Source: Gimesia chilikensis (GTDB lineage: Bacteria; Planctomycetota; Planctomycetia; Planctomycetales; Planctomycetaceae). From it: a DNA stretch of 64,000 nt. Positions 29,049 through 38,184 of this stretch are shown here, one piece after another. The stretch covers positions 1,389,001-1,453,000 of the forward strand of contig NZ_CP036266.1 of the NCBI RefSeq assembly GCF_007744075.1. Direction: 5' to 3'. The translations under genes were made by a program, and so were the position numbers. Numbering within the stretch: the stretch's first letter is position 1; every line of letters begins with the position of its first letter. Under the pieces are notes generated by a model. The model was given only the letters and a program-made list of their open reading frames with translations, had not been told where the DNA came from and did no database searches.

Positions 29049-29789
29049 TCAGCTGACGTGCAGCACAATACAGGTGATGTTATCTTTCGAGCCACCTTCC
29101 TGGGCCGACTTGACAATTTCTTCAGCCGCCTGTTGCGGGTCGTCATACTGACTGAGCAGTTCCTGCAGTTTCTCGTCGGGAATTCCGTCGGTAACACCAT
29201 CCGAACAGAGAATGATGCGATCCTGTGGCTGCGGTGCCAGTTGCTGGGCCTGGGTTCCTGCACTGCCATCTTTGGTTCCCAGGTACCGATAGAGCACATT
29301 TTTATAACGGTGCGTTAATGCTTCTTCCGGGGTGATTGTGCCTGCATCGACCAGTGCCTGGGTCAGCGAATGGTCGGTAGTAAGCTGATGTAGCTTTCCT
29401 TCTCGGAGCAGATAAACTCGACTGTCACCAACTCCGCCGATAAAGAGTTCTCCGCCAACCTGAACCACGAAGACAATCGTTGTCCCCATGCTGCGACAAT
29501 TGGGATCCAACTCGCCCAAAGCCATGATCTCACCATTGGCATGCGCGACAGCTTTATCGATCGACTGCACAACCTCTCCGGTGGGAGTGGAATTAAAGTC
29601 GATGAGTTCGTCCAGTCGTTTGGGAATCAACTCGACTGCTAACTGGCTGGCTTTCTCTCCGGCACACTGTCCGCCCATACCGTCGGCAACCAGAAAATAA
29701 TTCCGCGATTCATCAATGAAGAAATTATCTTCATTGTTCTCCCGGAAATTTCCCGTGATACTGACTTTGCCGTAACGAATTTCAACCAT
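29049..29789 (-). CDS. PP2C-family Ser/Thr protein phosphatase
   Basis: A 246-residue soluble phosphatase. All metal-binding motifs of the bacterial PP2C (PrpC/Stp) group are present: [58 protein letters not shown] and [11 protein letters not shown]. It should dephosphorylate targets of Hanks-type kinases, which are abundant in planctomycetes; none is in this window. ATG 29789. It lies upstream of the GT-C-like gene on the same strand with an 86-bp gap, so they may be co-transcribed. Confidence 0.95.
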   Translation of the reverse strand: MVEIRYGKVSITGNFRENNEDNFFIDESRNYFLVADGMGGQCAGEKASQLAVELIPKRLDELIDFNSTPTGEVVQSIDKAVAHANGEIMALGELDPNCRSMGTTIVFVVQVGGELFIGGVGDSRVYLLREGKLHQLTTDHSLTQALVDAGTITPEEALTHRYKNVLYRYLGTKDGSAGTQAQQLAPQPQDRIILCSDGVTDGIPDEKLQELLSQYDDPQQAAEEIVKSAQEGGSKDNITCIVLHVS

Positions 29790-29956
29790 TAATGGGCCTG
29801 TATGTGCGTCGATGAAAAATCAAAAAGTGGCTACTCAATTCCGATGTCCGTAGGGGACACATGTGCGATTTCTGATAGTATCATAACATCTTTTTATGAC
29901 GATGGAAATTTTAATAATGCCGTATCTGCTGGTTTTTTAGTGTCTTATGAAGCATT

Positions 29957-30688
29957 TCAGGGGCAGACCGTTTGCACCAGATCCCGGACTCCCAGGGTCG
30001 TGGCACAGATGAAGAGTTCACCTGCTTCAAAACCGGCACTGGTGCCGACCAGCCTGTTCTGGCTCTCGACCAGGCGGTAGACACGTTTCTTTTCTGGGGG
30101 AAACTGCGACTGATAGGCGCGAATCGATTCCAGCTTCTGGTCCATGGTCTCGGAAATATCGACCACGAACTGCCCGCTGCCTTCCGGGTAATTCAGTGAG
30201 CCGAAACCAAGGGGGTACCAGACCTGCTTCTGAATGGTATGCGGCTCCGTGTGGCTGAAGTGCTCATTCCATTTTGTCAGACGCGAATAGAACACTGCAG
30301 CGTCCGTGATTTGCATCGCCTGCCAGTGATCAGGGGAGGCCATGGGGGTTTTACCTGCCAGGCCCAGAACGACTTTGGGACGGTATTTGCGAAACAGCGT
30401 TGCCAGCGCGACACGATTTTCAAAACTGTCAAACAACCGCCGGTTGGTCAGTTCCAGGGTTTCCCGGACATGAATTCCCAGAATCTCTGCAGCCTTTCGG
30501 GCTTCCTCGAGACGGTGTTCCGGCCCGGGACTGAGAGGAGTGGGTTCACCATCAGTCAGGTCGATAATGCCGACCCGGTATCCCTGCTGGACCAGTTTGG
30601 CCAGAGTACCGCCACAGGCTATTTCGACATCATCGGGGTGGGCACCTACGGCAATCACGTCCAGAGGTTCAGGCAGTTCTACGTTCAT
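29957..30688 (-). CDS. PIG-L/LmbE-family deacetylase (BshB1-like)
   Basis: A 243-residue zinc-dependent deacetylase. The metal motif [12 protein letters not shown] is at the N-terminus, LTDGEPTP follows, and the third ligand region is [18 protein letters not shown]. The layout and ending ([23 protein letters not shown]) are close to BshB1, which deacetylates N-acetylglucosaminyl-malate in bacillithiol synthesis. No bshA or bshC is in the window, so the specific substrate is an inference. ATG 30688. Followed 167 bp later by the PP2C gene on the same strand. Confidence 0.88.
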   Translation of the reverse strand: MNVELPEPLDVIAVGAHPDDVEIACGGTLAKLVQQGYRVGIIDLTDGEPTPLSPGPEHRLEEARKAAEILGIHVRETLELTNRRLFDSFENRVALATLFRKYRPKVVLGLAGKTPMASPDHWQAMQITDAAVFYSRLTKWNEHFSHTEPHTIQKQVWYPLGFGSLNYPEGSGQFVVDISETMDQKLESIRAYQSQFPPEKKRVYRLVESQNRLVGTSAGFEAGELFICATTLGVRDLVQTVCP

Positions 30689-30991
30689 GGCGGTTATTCT
30701 TTATCACGTTCAAATATGATTGATGTTGACCGTTTATTTCTTTGCCCGCTATTTTTCTGGAAGGGGCGCCCTGTACAGAACTTGATTGTGAGAATGGTTT
30801 CAGACAGGGGCGAAAGTTCGAGCAGTGAAAACTATTCTTTGTGCTGGAGACAGATTCGTCAATGATGTCTGTCGGATTATCTCAGGAAACGGATCAATCG
30901 AGTTCCGGACAGATTTCGATGTGACTGCAAGATGAATTTCAGCTGAATCATCAGGATGCAGAGAACCGGCTGAGCTCACTGGTGACGAATG
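30689..30991. other. 303-bp intergenic region
   Basis: Between the EIIA-fusion gene (ending at 30992) and the start of the PIG-L deacetylase, both leftward. No gene, strong hairpin or T-tract was identified; presumably it contains the deacetylase promoter. Confidence 0.35.
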
Positions 30992-31699
30992 TTACTGTTC
31001 TGCGACCCGTTTTTCCGCTTCGATGATCACCTGTCTGGTCTCCTGAGGAGTGCTTGCCTCGCGCAGCAGATCGACAAAATCGGGAAGTTGCAGCATTCGT
31101 CCCAGTCGCGCCAGAACAGAGAGGTGTGTTGCTGTGTCGGAGCAGATCACCAGGAAAAAGATGTCTGTCAGTCCGCCTCTGTCTGAGCCAAAAGGGATTC
31201 CCGTGAGTGTTCTGCCATAAGCGATGACCGGTTCTCCGACGGCATCGGAGAGTGGATTACGGGGGTGGGGGATTGCAACACCGTTATCAAAGGCGGTCGG
31301 GTACGCTTCTTCACGTTCCTGGACAGCGGTCAGGACCGCTGACGGTTCCCAGATCTGCCAGGTTCGGCCGGCAATTTCAATCAGACTTTCCAGAACGGAG
31401 CGTTTGGTGCGGGCATCCAGGGGGACTTCCATCAACTCTTCAGGCATCAGGCTGCTGATCAAGTGCTCTGAATCCAATTGAGTCGTGGGGTGGGTCTGTT
31501 CTACACGTTCCAGCTCGGTGGTGGAGTAGCTCCGCATCTCCTGTTCCAGCCAGTGTGTGATTTCGGTCGAGTTGAACAGCCATTCTCCGTTAACCTTACG
31601 GCCGGGAATTCTGCCCCGGCTTACCAGTTTTTCCAACTCGCGTTTGTCACGACCTAGCTGTCTTGCTAGATCATCCAGGCTGTAAGATTCATGCTCCAT
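30992..31699 (-). CDS. DNA-binding (excisionase-type HTH) - PTS EIIA fusion regulator
   Basis: A 235-residue two-domain protein. The first 60 residues are an excisionase/MerR-like winged helix (SLDDLARQLGRDKRELEKLVSRGRIPGRK, then WLFNSTEITHWLE). Residues about 85-235 form a fructose/nitrogen-type PTS EIIA domain with the phosphorylatable His in NGVAIPHPRN, and DIFFLVICSD typical of PtsN-like proteins. There is no EIIB, EIIC, HPr or EI in the window. I infer a regulator whose DNA or partner binding is switched by phosphorylation of the EIIA His. ATG 31699, no convincing Shine-Dalgarno. Confidence 0.88.
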   Translation of the reverse strand: MEHESYSLDDLARQLGRDKRELEKLVSRGRIPGRKVNGEWLFNSTEITHWLEQEMRSYSTTELERVEQTHPTTQLDSEHLISSLMPEELMEVPLDARTKRSVLESLIEIAGRTWQIWEPSAVLTAVQEREEAYPTAFDNGVAIPHPRNPLSDAVGEPVIAYGRTLTGIPFGSDRGGLTDIFFLVICSDTATHLSVLARLGRMLQLPDFVDLLREASTPQETRQVIIEAEKRVAEQ

Positions 31700-31985
31700 C
31701 GCTGGTTACCATGTCTGTGAGGAGTTCCGAGACGGACTGATTCGGCGTATTTCTTCACCGCGTACCGGAGAGCGGGGAATTGCGTCAACTCATGAGACAT
31801 TCTGCTTACCAACTTAAGCAGGGAGTATGCGGGGAGGAATATACTGGCTGGATTTTAGAAGTTGGTGTGCTGCATGTGCAGATCGTCTCTGTCAACCATG
31901 GTAAACCAACAGGGAGTCCGGAATCAATCTACAGACGCGATGATTCGCAGCAGTTCCGGGGAATGGAGGCCGAGTCAGTGTGTGA

Positions 31986-32870
31986 CTATTCGTAGCGGGA
32001 AGACTCTGCCTGTGTGAGTTGTCGCACTCGACTCAACAGAGATTCGTAGTCGGATTGCCAGATTTCTTCGGACCAGATTTCCAGGTCGTAGAAACCTTTG
32101 TAGCCTGAATCATGGATCATCTCGAGCAACTGGTACTGCGGGAACTCGTCCGTCAGTTCTTCAGAGATGTCCCAGTCAGAAACTTGAACTGAGGCAATGA
32201 GTGGCATGATTTCGGAGAGTAACTGCTCAGGATTTTCTTCGTTGAGCAGCAATGCCGGTTCCAGTGCCAGGCCAACTGCAGGATGCCCACAAGCATCAAT
32301 CAGTTCCAGGTTCGCGTGCAGAGAATTCAGAAATGTCCAGTGGCGGGACTGCGGGGATCGCATTGTTTTGAGTGCCAGCCGGGTCCCGGTGAGTGAAGCA
32401 ACATCCCCCAGTCGTTTGAGAGCTTCCGTGGTCAAGTCACGGGCGTGATTGAGTGTGTGTCCCGCTCGAGGTCCACTGGCGATCTGGATGGCGGAGGCAT
32501 TAACCTGACCACCGAAGCAGATCAGTTGGATCGCATCAGCAATGGCGTCTTCAAACGCATATTCATTGCAGCCTGTAAATCCTCCAGCAAGGGAAACTGT
32601 GGAGACTTTCATTCCGGAATCGATGACCAGTTCAGCTGCCTCTGCAGGTTCGAGGTCCAGAACTTTTCGATTCCACAATCCAATCGCAGGGATGCCTGCC
32701 GAAAGTAGACCGTTCAAACTTTCTTTGAACGACCAGTGGTAGGTAGTTATCTGGTTGATCGAAATACGCTCTGACAGCGAGAGTGTTGGGCTGGCATGAT
32801 CTGGTTTTATTGAGGAAGCTGGAGTTGAGAACGAACTGACTTTTTGCTGTGAGAGAAGCTCTTTAGTCAC
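31986..32870 (-). CDS. Sugar phosphate isomerase/epimerase-like TIM-barrel protein
   Basis: A 294-residue protein of the xylose-isomerase-like / AP endonuclease 2 TIM-barrel superfamily. Characteristic strands include SINQITTYHWSF, AGIPAIGLWNRK, TRLALKT, AVGLALEPALLL, IASVQVSDWD and YDLEIWSEEIW. The Glu and Asp of LALEP, QVSDWD and YDLEIW are the expected metal ligands. The substrate is unknown; planctomycetes carry many such proteins in sugar and inositol catabolism. The start codon is GTG 32870, preceded by AGGTG; no ATG is nearby. Confidence 0.85.
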   Translation of the reverse strand: MTKELLSQQKVSSFSTPASSIKPDHASPTLSLSERISINQITTYHWSFKESLNGLLSAGIPAIGLWNRKVLDLEPAEAAELVIDSGMKVSTVSLAGGFTGCNEYAFEDAIADAIQLICFGGQVNASAIQIASGPRAGHTLNHARDLTTEALKRLGDVASLTGTRLALKTMRSPQSRHWTFLNSLHANLELIDACGHPAVGLALEPALLLNEENPEQLLSEIMPLIASVQVSDWDISEELTDEFPQYQLLEMIHDSGYKGFYDLEIWSEEIWQSDYESLLSRVRQLTQAESSRYE

Positions 32871-33573
32871 TCGGTCACCTGCTGTCTGGAGAGTAGATCA
32901 GGTCTATATTTACAATCAGAAAAAAGATTCCGATTGTGAATAACAAAAGTATCTGCCAAGGCTGCCTGGCTGTTACGCTGTCAGATTTTTTTATTCTGCT
33001 GACATCGAAACTGATACGGCAGAGCGTATCATAAGTAATCGCAATTATTTTTCCATACTAAAAAATAGAAAACAAGAATTGCTATCAACCAATATTGTCT
33101 ATCGCGACAGAAAGTCAACCGACATCAAACAAGGATTTAATGAGTTGAAAGAACTTTCTGTTTCTCTTCTGTTTGCCTGGGAAATATTTTTTCAGCGATT
33201 GAAATATTCATGAGTTTCCGATTGCATTAATATTTTTGCAAGTGATTCATGACTTTCCGAAACAGCAATCGCGGCAGGGATACAGCACACTGAGTGATTA
33301 GTTGTGATGTGGATTGATCATCAGTTTTACGCAGTGAAAATGATGACGTGCACCTGTAGCGGTGAGTTATGTAGACCGAGGCGCCGCATGCTCAACCGCT
33401 CAATTATTTTCTACTGATGGCTTATACTTTGCCCAGCAGTGGGCAATTGTGGGCGCACTGTGATCCCGGTTATTCTTTAAAGATGAAAAGCCACTTAGCG
33501 TTGTCAATTCAGTGTCAGTGAACGACAGAAGCAGGGGCTGGAATTCAGTCCCCTGCGATGCACATTCATTGCA
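32871..33573. other. 703-bp AT-rich non-coding region with repeats
   Basis: No gene seen on either strand. It contains a perfect inverted repeat TGATACG-N6-CGTATCA (33012-33031), a 16-base direct repeat with one mismatch (ATTCATGAGTTTCCGA at 33206-33221 and ATTCATGACTTTCCGA at 33245-33260), TTGCA-N10-TGCAA between them, and a hairpin TTGCCCA-GCAG-TGGGCAA (33430-33447). It lies upstream of the TIM-barrel gene and downstream of the DUF3500 gene. It could hold a regulated promoter or a non-coding RNA. Confidence 0.45.
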
Positions 33574-34629
33574 TTAAGTAGTGGTGATTTTGGTTTTGGG
33601 ATCATCTGATACGTTGACCCACACATGAACGTGGGGGGCACCGCGATAATGCCAGACGAAGGAAGGGCCTTCCAGTCGCCAGATGTCCCAGGTTTCATCA
33701 TTGCCGATATCTCCGGACTGATAGAAGGAGACTCGGCACTGGTCCAGCCCACCCTGGGTATCAATGCACTTGCGCACTTCCTGCTGGTCTGAGGTTCGAA
33801 ACGGTTCCAATAACAGGCTGAGAACACTCTGCATTTCCTGTTTCTGGTCCTTAGTCATGTCGGCGATCTGCAGACCGGTGATCTGGTCGGCTGACTTTTT
33901 GAACTGCACTCGTGATTCCTGGGGAGCTTGAGGAATCAGTGCCTGTTTACGTTGTTTTCCATCCAGGATCTTGTAAACCTGATTGGCTTTGAGAGCCTGT
34001 TGCCAGAAAACATTTCCGGGATGATCCGGTTTTTCGTTGAAGTCCTCGGCAGCATGTCCATAGAAAATCGGGCCACCAAATGCCAAGTGCTCGGCGCTGT
34101 CACCATCACAGCGAACCGTTGAGTGTCGGCCGGTCATGACAAACTGGAACTGATCTGTACCAGGGGTTCCAAAAATGGCAATCGACTGTTCTTCACCGTA
34201 GCCTCCTTGATCATCCAGTAGCTGCTGACGGATATTTTTGTGCCAGCTGGGATCAAAGTGACCGAAGAAGATGGCTTCAATCAGCTCCTGCTGGTCTTTG
34301 TTATAGAAATCACTCGTGACATAAGGTTTGGTGATGTTCCAGTTGGCTTGGATTTTCTGGCGGAGCAGTCCTGATTTGCTCTTATGATCCCAGTCGAAAC
34401 AGACTTTGGATTTCTGCGCCGGTGTGAGGCTTTCGTACAATTTTTTGACCAGTGGTTCTGGGGCAGTCGTTTTTGCTGGAGTATCCGCCTGGCCTGCCAG
34501 TAGATGCTCTGCACCCAGCAGTGGAGAGCCTGCCAGAGCGGCTCCCATGGTTCTGACGAAGTGCCGTCGAGAGATCTGCAGAAATTCGGGAGATTTATTA
34601 TCAGCGGAGGAGCCAGGATTAAATTGCAT
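33574..34629 (-). CDS. DUF3500-family secreted protein with Tat signal
   Basis: A 351-residue exported protein. The N-terminus has a twin-arginine signal, SRRHFVRTMGAALAG, with a small-residue-rich hydrophobic core and a likely cleavage site near LLAGQA. The mature part looks like DUF3500, with features such as FDWDHKSK, HFDPSWH, FVMTGRHSTVRCDGD, GGPIFYGH and SFVWHYRGAPHVHVWVNV. The His-rich C-terminal strand suggests a metal site. Function of the family is unknown; it is common in planctomycetes. Single gene, leftward, with ATG 34629. Confidence 0.85.
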   Translation of the reverse strand: MQFNPGSSADNKSPEFLQISRRHFVRTMGAALAGSPLLGAEHLLAGQADTPAKTTAPEPLVKKLYESLTPAQKSKVCFDWDHKSKSGLLRQKIQANWNITKPYVTSDFYNKDQQELIEAIFFGHFDPSWHKNIRQQLLDDQGGYGEEQSIAIFGTPGTDQFQFVMTGRHSTVRCDGDSAEHLAFGGPIFYGHAAEDFNEKPDHPGNVFWQQALKANQVYKILDGKQRKQALIPQAPQESRVQFKKSADQITGLQIADMTKDQKQEMQSVLSLLLEPFRTSDQQEVRKCIDTQGGLDQCRVSFYQSGDIGNDETWDIWRLEGPSFVWHYRGAPHVHVWVNVSDDPKTKITTT

Positions 34630-35101
34630 AAGAGCACCAATCTTTTGTAAAGGGGAGAGGGTAGATTGTTCCGGTTCTAGGGACAGTTTATCAATCCCGG
34701 AACTTGACCGTCAAATAAAATTCACAGATCGCTGGGGATTGGAAGTTCGGTGCAGGCTTTGGTGGGCTGCCTGACAGACCCGTTATAATCGTTATAGAAG
34801 TTCCCGAATGTGGCGAAATGCATGGAATTGGTGCTGGTATCCCCCCCGGGCCATTGTTAGTCTGATGGTGTGGCTTTGTGTTCAGAGAATGGGAAGCAGG
34901 CCATTTTTGAAAACTGGCAGATGGAGCGCCGGCCATAATTGAATGTTGATGAATGTGGGCTTAGAATAATTGATTCTTTATCTACATTTCCATAATCAGG
35001 TTCTTTTAACAGTCAAGTCGGGCAAAATCAGCGTGTTGTATTTCCATCATCGATCTCGGGAGAAGTGGAGACGGGAGACTGTCTGCGCCAGGCCAGGTGT
35101 C
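34630..35101. other. 472-bp divergent intergenic region
   Basis: Between the DUF3500 gene and the DUF1080 gene. The DUF1080 frame is open from TTG 34970, so part of this stretch could be coding if that start is used. No other gene and no clear operator was found. Confidence 0.35.
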
Positions 35102-35896
35102 TTGATCAGAAGATGGTCCTCACTCTTGTTGCCCATGATGGCACTCTGTTTTCTCTCCAGCCCTGAAGCAGTATGGGCACAGTCTTCTACACCGGCTGAA
35201 GCACCGACTGAAAACGAGAAAAAGACTCCTGAACCTGAAACGAAAAAAGCTCCACCCGCTCCCAAGACTTTGCCTGGGCCTGAGAAACTGCTCAATGGCG
35301 GTGATTTCTGGGATCACTGGAAATTCGTCAGTGAAGAATCGAAGGAAACTGATCCGAACGTGACCTGGAAAGTGGTGAGTGGCGGGCAGGATCAACCCAG
35401 CGTTTTAACGTGTACCGGGAAGCCTTACGGTTATATTCGCACCCAGAAGACATACGAAAATTTTCAGTTCAGCATGGAGTGGATGTATCCGGGTGACCCA
35501 AACGCTAACAGTGGCATCCTGCTTTTCACGGCAGAGCCTGATAAGGTCTGGCCCAAAGCATTTCAGGTACAGTTGCATCGACCGGAAGCTGGTTTCGTGT
35601 TTCCTACTCCCGGAAGTGGTGCGAAATCTGCCAACAAGCTGTCGCCGACCACTCCGCTGGATCTGCCTGTCGGAAAATGGCACAAGTGTGTGCTGACCTG
35701 TCGCTCCGGAAGTATTTCGGTGATGATCAACGGCATCAAGCTGGGAGAGGTCACAGGTTGCGACCCCAGCAAAGGGGCTATCGCACTGCAGAGTGAAGGT
35801 TCCGAAATTCACTTTCGCAATCTGGTCGTGGAAGAACTGGCTCCTGCCCCGGCACCGGAGTCTCCCGCCAAGCCAAAGAAAAACGGCGAATCCTGA
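35102..35896 (+). CDS. DUF1080 (3-keto-disaccharide hydrolase-like) secreted protein
   Basis: About 264 residues from TTG 35102. The start is chosen because it gives a clean signal peptide: two Arg, a hydrophobic core LLLPMMALCFLSS, and cleavage near AVWAQ. The open frame extends to TTG 34970, which would bury the signal. A Pro/Lys/Glu-rich linker leads into a concanavalin-like DUF1080 domain (LLNGGDFWDHWKF, WMYPGDPNANSGILLF, FQVQLHRPEAG, LDLPVGKWHKCVLT, IALQSEGSEIHFRNLVVEE). DUF1080 proteins are greatly expanded in planctomycetes; some act on 3-ketoglycosides. Located outside the cytoplasm. Convergent with the UspA gene, gap 10 bp. Confidence 0.82.
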   Translation: MIRRWSSLLLPMMALCFLSSPEAVWAQSSTPAEAPTENEKKTPEPETKKAPPAPKTLPGPEKLLNGGDFWDHWKFVSEESKETDPNVTWKVVSGGQDQPSVLTCTGKPYGYIRTQKTYENFQFSMEWMYPGDPNANSGILLFTAEPDKVWPKAFQVQLHRPEAGFVFPTPGSGAKSANKLSPTTPLDLPVGKWHKCVLTCRSGSISVMINGIKLGEVTGCDPSKGAIALQSEGSEIHFRNLVVEELAPAPAPESPAKPKKNGES

Positions 35897-35906
35897 AAAG
35901 CGAAAT

Positions 35907-36344
35907 TCAGGGTTTTGGTTGTCTCAGTACCAGCGTCGGGCAGGGGGCATGTCTCAGGACCCGCTCAGCTACAGATCCCAGTGCCAGCCGGGTAATCCCT
36001 GTATAGCCATGTGAGGGGATGACAATCAGTTCCATTCCCTTTTCTTTCGCGTAGTCAGCGATTTTAATGCCAGGGTCTCCGATCAGGGTTTCGAAGGTGA
36101 TACCTTCAATCTGATGCTTCGCGAATTCTTCTTTTGCCAGTTTGTTGACGTGATCAGTTCGTTTTTCATCGGTCAGTCCGCCGAACAGCACACCTGGGGA
36201 AACCAGGTCCAGCGGGATCATCACATGCACGACGGTCACCATTGCCGGGTCTTCTGCAATTTCAATGGCTTTCTTGATGGCTTCCAGAGAGGTTTCTGAG
36301 AAATCGATGGGAACCAGAATTTTTTTGCCATGAAAGTAGCTCAT
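35907..36344 (-). CDS. Universal stress protein (UspA family), ATP-binding type
   Basis: A 145-residue protein covering the full UspA fold. It begins KKILVPIDFSE, with the nucleotide-binding signature near the C-terminus: SHGYTGITRLALGSVAERV, i.e. G-x2-G-x9-G-S, the ATP-binding form. Ends APCPTLVLRQP. Likely a cytoplasmic stress or energy-status protein. ATG 36344. It is downstream of the AGCS symporter on the same strand (103-bp gap), possibly one transcript. Confidence 0.93.
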   Translation of the reverse strand: MSYFHGKKILVPIDFSETSLEAIKKAIEIAEDPAMVTVVHVMIPLDLVSPGVLFGGLTDEKRTDHVNKLAKEEFAKHQIEGITFETLIGDPGIKIADYAKEKGMELIVIPSHGYTGITRLALGSVAERVLRHAPCPTLVLRQPKP

Positions 36345-36447
36345 GATGTCATGCTTTCCTGAATGGGAGAGAGTGAAAACAAACGACTGTAATAATTATA
36401 TGTAATCGACGTCAGAGGCAACAGCACTGTTCGAGATTTACGACAGG

Positions 36448-38184
36448 TCAACTACTGGCCTGCTCATCGAATTCCCCAGTCTTGTAACGGCTCCAGTATT
36501 TATCCAGTTCCTGTTTGACCCTGTTAGAGAGCAGCAGCACACCCAGGATGTTGGGGAAAGCCATGCCCAGGATCATCAGGTCACCGAAGTCAAGTACGTT
36601 GGTCGCCGAGACGATGGAACCCAGGACTACAAAGACCAGGAACAGAATTCGATAAGCCATGGATACTTTCTGGCTGTCGCCGAACAGAAAGGCCCAGCAT
36701 CTTTCTCCATAGTAAGACCAGGAGATCATTGTTGAATACGCAAAGAGAATCACTGAGACAGAGAGCACATATTTAAAATACGGGATCTGTGAGTCCATTG
36801 CTTCTGCTGTCAGGGCAGCACCTTCATTGGACGCGATCAGGTCTGCATATTGCGGATCGTTATAAGCACCGGTGATGATAATAACCAGTGCGGTCATTGT
36901 GCAGATCACGATGGTGTCGATGAAGGGGCCCAATGAGGCTACGATTCCCTCACGGACGGGATATTCGGTTTTGGCGGCTGAGTGAGCAATGGCTGCCGAC
37001 CCGACGCCAGCTTCGTTGGAGAAGGCTGCACGCTGAAAGCCGATGATCAGCACGCCCATGATTCCGCCATACAGCGCGTCCGGGTTAAAGGCACCTTCAA
37101 TGATGGCCATGAATGAGGCCGGGACTTTCTGGATATTCAGGATAATGATCGCCATTCCGGCCAGCACATAAATACCGCACATAAAGGGGACGATCTTTTC
37201 CGTGGTTCGCGCAATGCTGCGAATGCCACCGATAATTACAATCCCGACGAAGACTGCCATTAACAGGCCGTACACCCAGCTGTTTTCTTTCAGTAAGGGA
37301 AAGGTCTCTGCTACAGCACCCAGAGATAGTTTAACCTGAAAGGCATTTCCCCCTGCCAGTGAGCCGCCGATGCACATGACGGCAAACAGGATGGACAGGA
37401 AACCTCCGAGACCTTTTAAAAAGGCATTTCCGGGGAACTGTTGAGTTAATCCGGTAGACAGATAGCACATCGGCCCCCCCATCACGCGACCGTCAGGATT
37501 AATGCGTCGATAGATCTGGGCGAGAGTACATTCTGCGAATTTCGAAGTCATACCCAGCAGGCCGGCGAGCATCATCCAGAACATGGCACCGGGGCCACCC
37601 GTGCTGATCGCCACAGCCACCCCGGCTATATTTCCCAGGCCCACGGTGGCAGACAGGGCGGCGGTTAAAGCCTGGAAGTGAGTGACTTCGCCTTCGTCTT
37701 CAGGGTTATCATATTTCCCCAGGACTAGCAGAATTGCATGTTTGAAGGCGCGGATATTAATGAAGTTCATTCGTAATGTGAAATATGTGGCACCGATCAC
37801 CAGCCAGAGTACTGCCAGCGGGACTCCCGTTCCCTTTTCGATTTGCGTCGGTGTGATGGGGACAGGATAAAAAATGATTTTCGCCAGAATACCGTTGAAC
37901 TTTCCGAATAGCTCATCCACTTTTTGTTCAACCAGGGCAAACCCACCTGTGGCAGGTTTGTCGGCTTCGGCTTCGGCTTGTTCCAGAGCGGCTTCCAGTG
38001 ATTCAGTTTGCTGCTCCGCTTTGGCTGGCTGCTTGGCGGGAGAGTCATCCTGTGCCTGGCCTGGGGAGGCTAACCATCCACAGAAGATCAGGATTAAAGC
38101 TGTCATTAACAGGGGGCGCAAGATCACGGGGGCAGGTAGCCTTTGGTATTTCATTTTCAGTCGGTTCCCATTTGCAGGTAACAT
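36448..38184 (-). CDS. Alanine/glycine:cation (sodium) symporter, AGCS family
   Basis: A 578-residue inner-membrane transporter. The AGCS core is clear: FQALTAALSATVGLGNIAGVAVAISTGGPGAMFWMM, GMTSKFAECTLAQIYR, GIRSIARTTEKIVPFMC and GFQRAAFSNEAGVGSAAIAHS. It should import alanine or glycine with sodium. Unusually the core is preceded by about 90 residues consisting of a signal-like segment (LLMTALILIFCGWLASPGQA) and an acidic Gln/Glu/Ala helix (ESLEAALEQAEAEAD). Normal AGCS proteins begin directly at the membrane core. ATG 38184 or internal ATG 38154. Upstream of uspA; divergent from the SUF operon. Confidence 0.92.
   Translation of the reverse strand: MLPANGNRLKMKYQRLPAPVILRPLLMTALILIFCGWLASPGQAQDDSPAKQPAKAEQQTESLEAALEQAEAEADKPATGGFALVEQKVDELFGKFNGILAKIIFYPVPITPTQIEKGTGVPLAVLWLVIGATYFTLRMNFINIRAFKHAILLVLGKYDNPEDEGEVTHFQALTAALSATVGLGNIAGVAVAISTGGPGAMFWMMLAGLLGMTSKFAECTLAQIYRRINPDGRVMGGPMCYLSTGLTQQFPGNAFLKGLGGFLSILFAVMCIGGSLAGGNAFQVKLSLGAVAETFPLLKENSWVYGLLMAVFVGIVIIGGIRSIARTTEKIVPFMCGIYVLAGMAIIILNIQKVPASFMAIIEGAFNPDALYGGIMGVLIIGFQRAAFSNEAGVGSAAIAHSAAKTEYPVREGIVASLGPFIDTIVICTMTALVIIITGAYNDPQYADLIASNEGAALTAEAMDSQIPYFKYVLSVSVILFAYSTMISWSYYGERCWAFLFGDSQKVSMAYRILFLVFVVLGSIVSATNVLDFGDLMILGMAFPNILGVLLLSNRVKQELDKYWSRYKTGEFDEQASS

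Noticed and set aside
29873..29884. 12-base TGATAGTATCAT, also present as its reverse complement at 38376-38387
   Set aside because: Two intergenic copies of a 12-mer are expected by chance in 64 kb; I could not show it is a shared operator.
31780..31995. Open frame of 71 codons upstream of the EIIA fusion gene
   Set aside because: Runs into the 3' end of the convergent TIM-barrel gene and has no recognisable protein features; treated as intergenic.
33531..33556. GCAGGGG / CCCCTGC hairpin downstream of the DUF3500 gene as its terminator
   Set aside because: The stem is plausible, but no T-run follows in the gene direction and the inner part is mismatched, so it was not listed as a terminator.
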